Of a stretch of DNA of 64,000 nucleotides, positions 61,228 through 64,000 are shown one piece after another. Numbering within the stretch: position 1 is the stretch's first letter; each line of letters starts with the position of its first letter. The stretch comes from Ruminococcus champanellensis 18P13 = JCM 17042 (GTDB lineage: Bacteria > Bacillota > Clostridia > Oscillospirales > Ruminococcaceae): contig NC_021039.1 of assembly GCF_000210095.1 (NCBI RefSeq), positions 2,266,113 through 2,330,112 of the forward strand. Direction: 5' to 3'. The translations under genes were made by a program, and so were the position numbers. Below the pieces are notes generated by a model. That model was not told the DNA's origin. It saw only the letters and a list, made by a program, of their open reading frames with translations, and did not search any database.

Positions 61228-62787
61228 ATGCGCAAGACATTTTTTGATTACTACGGCAAGTACGCAGCAGAAACCCCGGATAAAGTGCTGCTGCGGATCG
61301 ATGAAAACACCCTGACCTACCGGGAGTTTATGGAGATGACCGCCCGGCTTGGCTCTGGCATGCAGAAGCTGGGGATAAAGCCCAACGACAAGGTGGGCAT
61401 CATTATGCCCAACAGCATCGAATGGTACCTGGTATACTGGTCTGCCATCCGCATCGGGGCGCAGCCTGTGCCCATGGATCCCCAGAGCGGCAGTCTGGAG
61501 CTGTCCCGTCTGATCCCTGCCACCACTGTGAAGATCTGCTTCCTGGCGGAGAGATACCGGAACAACCGGATCATTGACGCAGTCAGCGCCCTGGTACCCG
61601 GACAGCTTTCCCAGGACAAGTGTATTTGCTTTGCTCCCCAGGAGGCGCTGCCGGCGGATCCGGTATTCATCACCGAGGACACCTTCCTGCGGGACTACTG
61701 CGGCATGGAATGCGCCCCCTTTACCCCGGAACCGGAACACACCATGTCCCTGGCATGCACCTCCGGCAGCACCGGCACCCCCAAGGTACTGGCTGTGCCC
61801 TATGAGGGCTTCCTGATCTCCCAGGAGGATATGGGCTCCCACCTGCACTTTACCGCCGGGGACGTAATGATGCTGGGCATGACCCTGTACCACCAGGGGG
61901 GCTTTGGCATGGGGCTGCAAATGACCCTCAAGGGGGGCACCGTGCTGTACCAGCCCCAGTTCAACCCGGTCACATTCCTGGAAACCGTCCAGAAATACCA
62001 CATCAGCGTGATCCAGCTCACCTCCACCCTGGCAAAGGTGCTGCTGTCCACCCCGGATTTTGACAAGTACGATCTGTCCAGCGTCCGGGTATGCTACTTT
62101 GCCGGAGAGGTGCTGCCCAAGGAATTGGCAGACATCTTCGTACACCGACTGGGCATCCGGGTCATCAATGTGATCGGCTCCTCCGAGACCGCCACCATGG
62201 TGGTGTGGGATTCCCAGTTGGACGGGGATACGGATCCCAGTGACTTCAAGAAGCTGCCCTTTACGGACGTGAAGGTGCTGGACGAGAACCGGAACGAGGT
62301 CAACGAAGGGGAAACCGGCGAGCTGTGCGTGTTTACGGATGCGGTCATCACCGAATATTTCGGCAATCCGGAGCTGTCCGCTGAAAAGATCCTCCGGGAC
62401 GAACAGGGCAGACGCTGGTTCTGCACCGGAGATCTGGTGACAAAGCTGCCCGGCGGCGCAGTGCGCTTTGCCGGCAGAAGCAAGCGGATCATCAAGCGGG
62501 GCGGCAACCTGGTGCATGCGGAGGAAGTGGAAGCATGCCTGCTGACCCATCCGGACATTGCCGCTGCCGCTGTTACCGATGAACCCCACCCGGTAATCGG
62601 GCAGCAGATCGTGGCATACATCCAGCCGAAGGGGGATGCCCGGATCACCCGGGGCGCCCTTGCCCACTACTTTGACGGCAAGCTGTCCGCCTACAAGATC
62701 CCTGACAAGGTGGTTCTGGTGGAGGAGATTCCCAAGGACATCGGCAAAATTCAGTTTAAGTATCTGAGAAAAAAGGAGTACAAATAA
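61228..62787 (+). CDS. AMP-dependent acyl-CoA/acyl-ACP ligase (cluster gene 11)
   Basis: 519 aa, complete adenylate-forming enzyme. P-loop LACTSGSTGTPKVLAVP (about 171-187), VIGSSETATMVVWD, WFCTGDLVTKL, GRSKRIIKRGGNLVHAEEVE, and the C-terminal lysine in IPKDIGKIQFKYLRK. It activates a carboxylic acid and probably loads it on the ACP encoded next, one base downstream of its stop. GGAAGTAAC precedes the ATG. Confidence 0.93.
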   Translation: MRKTFFDYYGKYAAETPDKVLLRIDENTLTYREFMEMTARLGSGMQKLGIKPNDKVGIIMPNSIEWYLVYWSAIRIGAQPVPMDPQSGSLELSRLIPATTVKICFLAERYRNNRIIDAVSALVPGQLSQDKCICFAPQEALPADPVFITEDTFLRDYCGMECAPFTPEPEHTMSLACTSGSTGTPKVLAVPYEGFLISQEDMGSHLHFTAGDVMMLGMTLYHQGGFGMGLQMTLKGGTVLYQPQFNPVTFLETVQKYHISVIQLTSTLAKVLLSTPDFDKYDLSSVRVCYFAGEVLPKELADIFVHRLGIRVINVIGSSETATMVVWDSQLDGDTDPSDFKKLPFTDVKVLDENRNEVNEGETGELCVFTDAVITEYFGNPELSAEKILRDEQGRRWFCTGDLVTKLPGGAVRFAGRSKRIIKRGGNLVHAEEVEACLLTHPDIAAAAVTDEPHPVIGQQIVAYIQPKGDARITRGALAHYFDGKLSAYKIPDKVVLVEEIPKDIGKIQFKYLRKKEYK

Positions 62788-62788
62788 C

Positions 62789-63040
62789 ATGAACAATCTG
62801 AACTGGGACGAATTCAAGCAGCACATTTCCGACTACGTTGGAGTGGATGCCGCTGAGATCACCGAAAGCACCGACGTGTATGACGACCTGTATCTGGACT
62901 CCCTGGGGCTGTTCGGTCTGGGCTCCCACATTACGGAAACCTATCAGCTGAACATTCCCCTGTCCCTGGTGGCATCCATCAGCACCGTTGGGGAGATTTT
63001 TCACCTGCTGAACGATAAGGGCACCCCCATCGGAGGCTGA
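62789..63040 (+). CDS. Acyl carrier protein 2 (cluster gene 12)
   Basis: 83 aa. Phosphopantetheine site DDLYLDSLGLFGLG (Ser 38). It differs clearly from ACP 1, which suggests separate duties: this one as the starter carrier for the adjacent ligase. AAAAGGAG eleven bases before the ATG. Confidence 0.92.
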   Translation: MNNLNWDEFKQHISDYVGVDAAEITESTDVYDDLYLDSLGLFGLGSHITETYQLNIPLSLVASISTVGEIFHLLNDKGTPIGG

Positions 63041-63042
63041 GC

Positions 63043-63735
63043 ATGGTACTGTTTTTTCTTCCCCACGCCGGCGGCTCTGCCAAAAGCTACTGTACCTTCA
63101 AGCGGTACCTGCCCCGGGATCTGAAGGTGGTGCCCATGGAGCTTTCCGGCCGGTTCATCCGATCCGGGGAGCCACTGCTGACGGAGGTTTCCGCTTGCGT
63201 GGCGGATCTGATCCAGACCCATCGCCTCCTGCTGGAACAGGAGCCTTATGCCCTGTTCGGTCACAGCATGGGCACCCTGCTGGCTGCGGAGCTGATTCGC
63301 CAGACTCGAACCGCCGGATTGCCCACCCCCCGGCATGCCTTCATGTCCGGCAGATGCGCCCCCTGTGACGGCACAAGGATGCTGAATGCCGACCATCTGT
63401 CCGATGAAGAGTTGGTGCAGTTTTTCGCCCAGGGTGGACTCAGCACCGCCATTCCGGATACGGATCCGGAGCTGCGCCGGATGCTGAACCGGATTCTCTG
63501 CACGGACGTGCGCATGGCGGATCGGTTCGCTCTGACCCCGGAAGAAGCTCCCTTCGGCTGTGATATCACCGTGCTGTACGGCAAGGAGGATCACATTCTC
63601 CGGAACGTGGATCTCCGGGGCTGGGACAGATTCACCGGCGGCAAGTGCGACTATTTCGGCTTCTCCGGCGGACACTTCTTCTTTGCCCAGCACCTAAAGG
63701 AAATCTGCGGACTCATCACAGAGCGGATCTGCTGA
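63043..63735 (+). CDS. Type II thioesterase (cluster gene 13)
   Basis: 230 aa. FFLPHAGGSAKSY, MELSGRFIRSGEP and LFGHSMGTLLAAEL (Ser75) are the signature of the discrete thioesterases of polyketide and non-ribosomal peptide pathways; Asp in YGKEDH and His in GGHFFF complete the triad. It removes wrong acyl groups from carrier proteins or releases the product. Its presence is a strong hint that the operon is a natural-product pathway rather than primary fatty acid synthesis. Confidence 0.95.
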   Translation: MVLFFLPHAGGSAKSYCTFKRYLPRDLKVVPMELSGRFIRSGEPLLTEVSACVADLIQTHRLLLEQEPYALFGHSMGTLLAAELIRQTRTAGLPTPRHAFMSGRCAPCDGTRMLNADHLSDEELVQFFAQGGLSTAIPDTDPELRRMLNRILCTDVRMADRFALTPEEAPFGCDITVLYGKEDHILRNVDLRGWDRFTGGKCDYFGFSGGHFFFAQHLKEICGLITERIC

Positions 63736-63749
63736 TTCCACTATACAAA

Positions 63750-63792
63750 ACATGCCACAGCGTCAACCCGGTGCTGTGGCATGTTCTTTTCT
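63750..63792 (+). terminator. Terminator of the biosynthetic cluster
   Basis: Perfect twelve-base stem ACATGCCACAGC/GCTGTGGCATGT with an eleven-base loop and T-rich run, 14 bases after the last stop. Confidence 0.92.
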
Positions 63793-63836
63793 ATTTACGA
63801 CAACACTGCAAAAAATTGTGTGGTGTTGCCTTACGC

Positions 63837-63873
63837 AAAAAAGCGGCATGGTTTTCGCCATGCCGCTCTTTTT
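63837..63873. terminator. Bidirectional terminator between the cluster and the PFOR gene
   Basis: Ten-base perfect stem AGCGGCATGG/CCATGCCGCT with six-base loop; A-run on the left, T-run on the right. Confidence 0.9.
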
Positions 63874-63882
63874 ATGGGTTGC

Positions 63883-64000
63883 TTACTTTACTTCGCCGTA
63901 GAATTCAGCCAGGTGGGACAGATAATCGTATCTATCCTTTGCAGTGTGTTCTGCCTTGGCGAACAGCTGATCTGCTCTCTCCGGGTTGGAACGAGTCAGG
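63883..64000 (-). CDS. nifJ: Pyruvate:ferredoxin oxidoreductase, C-terminal end (partial)
   Basis: The minus strand reads in one frame LTRSNPERADQLFAKAEHTA and KDRYDYLSHLAEFYGEVK to a TAA at 63883-63885. The xRxNPxRAxxLFxKAxxxAKxRYxYL pattern is the usual end of PFOR (NifJ), which oxidises pyruvate to acetyl-CoA with reduction of ferredoxin. The rest lies beyond the window, so the call rests on about 38 residues. Confidence 0.75.
   Translation of the reverse strand, partial: LTRSNPERADQLFAKAEHTAKDRYDYLSHLAEFYGEVK

Noticed and set aside
53791-63735. Housekeeping fatty acid synthesis (fab) operon
   Set aside because: No FabG, FabZ, FabH, FabK/I or Acc genes; the presence of a type II thioesterase, AMP ligase, tautomerase and two diverged ACPs speaks against it.

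Overview
The window looks like chromosome of a cellulosome-forming Firmicute close to Ruminococcus (Oscillospiraceae); R. champanellensis would fit, but that is inference. The reasons are two secreted proteins ending in dockerins joined by ruminococcal-type linkers or modules, a V-type ATPase, extended -10 promoters, a phenylalanine T-box, and Firmicute-like tRNA, DUF and transporter families. Coding is dense on both strands, mostly in short operons bounded by clear intrinsic terminators.

Layout. 1-3136: end of a V-ATPase operon (A, B, D). 3151-7376: small membrane protein, aminotransferase, and a LysR gene divergent from a carboxymuconolactone decarboxylase-cupin fusion and a flavodoxin. 7377-7971: a gene-free stretch with twelve phased GTGTACAT/ATGTACAC sites around an AT-rich core, just before a glucose/GlcNAc-family PTS EIICBA gene. 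10137-12964: lipoprotein, NAD(P)HX repair enzyme and a membrane protein. 12974-16769: T-box controlled pheST. 16775-19185: zinc-ribbon membrane protein beside a deleted sigma-factor gene, and an EamA transporter. 19281-23602: TetR regulator with a heterodimeric ABC exporter. 23615-28233: EF-G paralogue and a CBM-GH5_8 mannanase-dockerin protein. 28427-34665: cell-wall enzymes (M23, amidase, GH25), tRNA-Gln, TVP38, PHP, TSCPD and YdcF proteins. 34723-36401: DUF2325 gene behind a 32-bp palindrome, and a Fic protein. 36429-41115: rpsF-ssb-rpsR, a MetRS-like protein, and a GT-C membrane protein.

41126-44925 is a decayed integration hot spot. It holds two truncated tRNA-Ser(CGA) 5' halves, one complete tRNA-Ser(CGA), inverted clusters of a GTTAGAAC repeat, an integrase gene with an internal deletion, an excisionase-like gene, a sigma-region-4 regulator behind an attenuator-like leader, and small orphan genes. 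44932-53618 returns to core genes: CorC/HlyC protein, PHP hydrolase, ABC-F ATPase with a dead-looking second site, an unusual SGNH hydrolase-cohesin-dockerin protein, a MATE exporter and pyruvate kinase.

53733-63792 is the most interesting part: thirteen tightly packed same-strand genes from one promoter to one terminator. They encode an acyltransferase, two stand-alone acyl carrier proteins, two crotonases plus a degenerate third, a hot-dog thioesterase, a 3-hydroxyacyl-CoA dehydrogenase-like protein, one ketosynthase, a MIF-type tautomerase, a Cys-nucleophile alpha/beta hydrolase, an adenylate-forming ligase and a type II thioesterase. Together they could activate a starter acid, load it on a carrier protein, extend it with malonyl units, reduce and dehydrate it with beta-oxidation-type enzymes, and then tautomerise and release it. 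I do not recognise this gene set as a described pathway. The window ends in the 3' end of a pyruvate:ferredoxin oxidoreductase gene on the minus strand.
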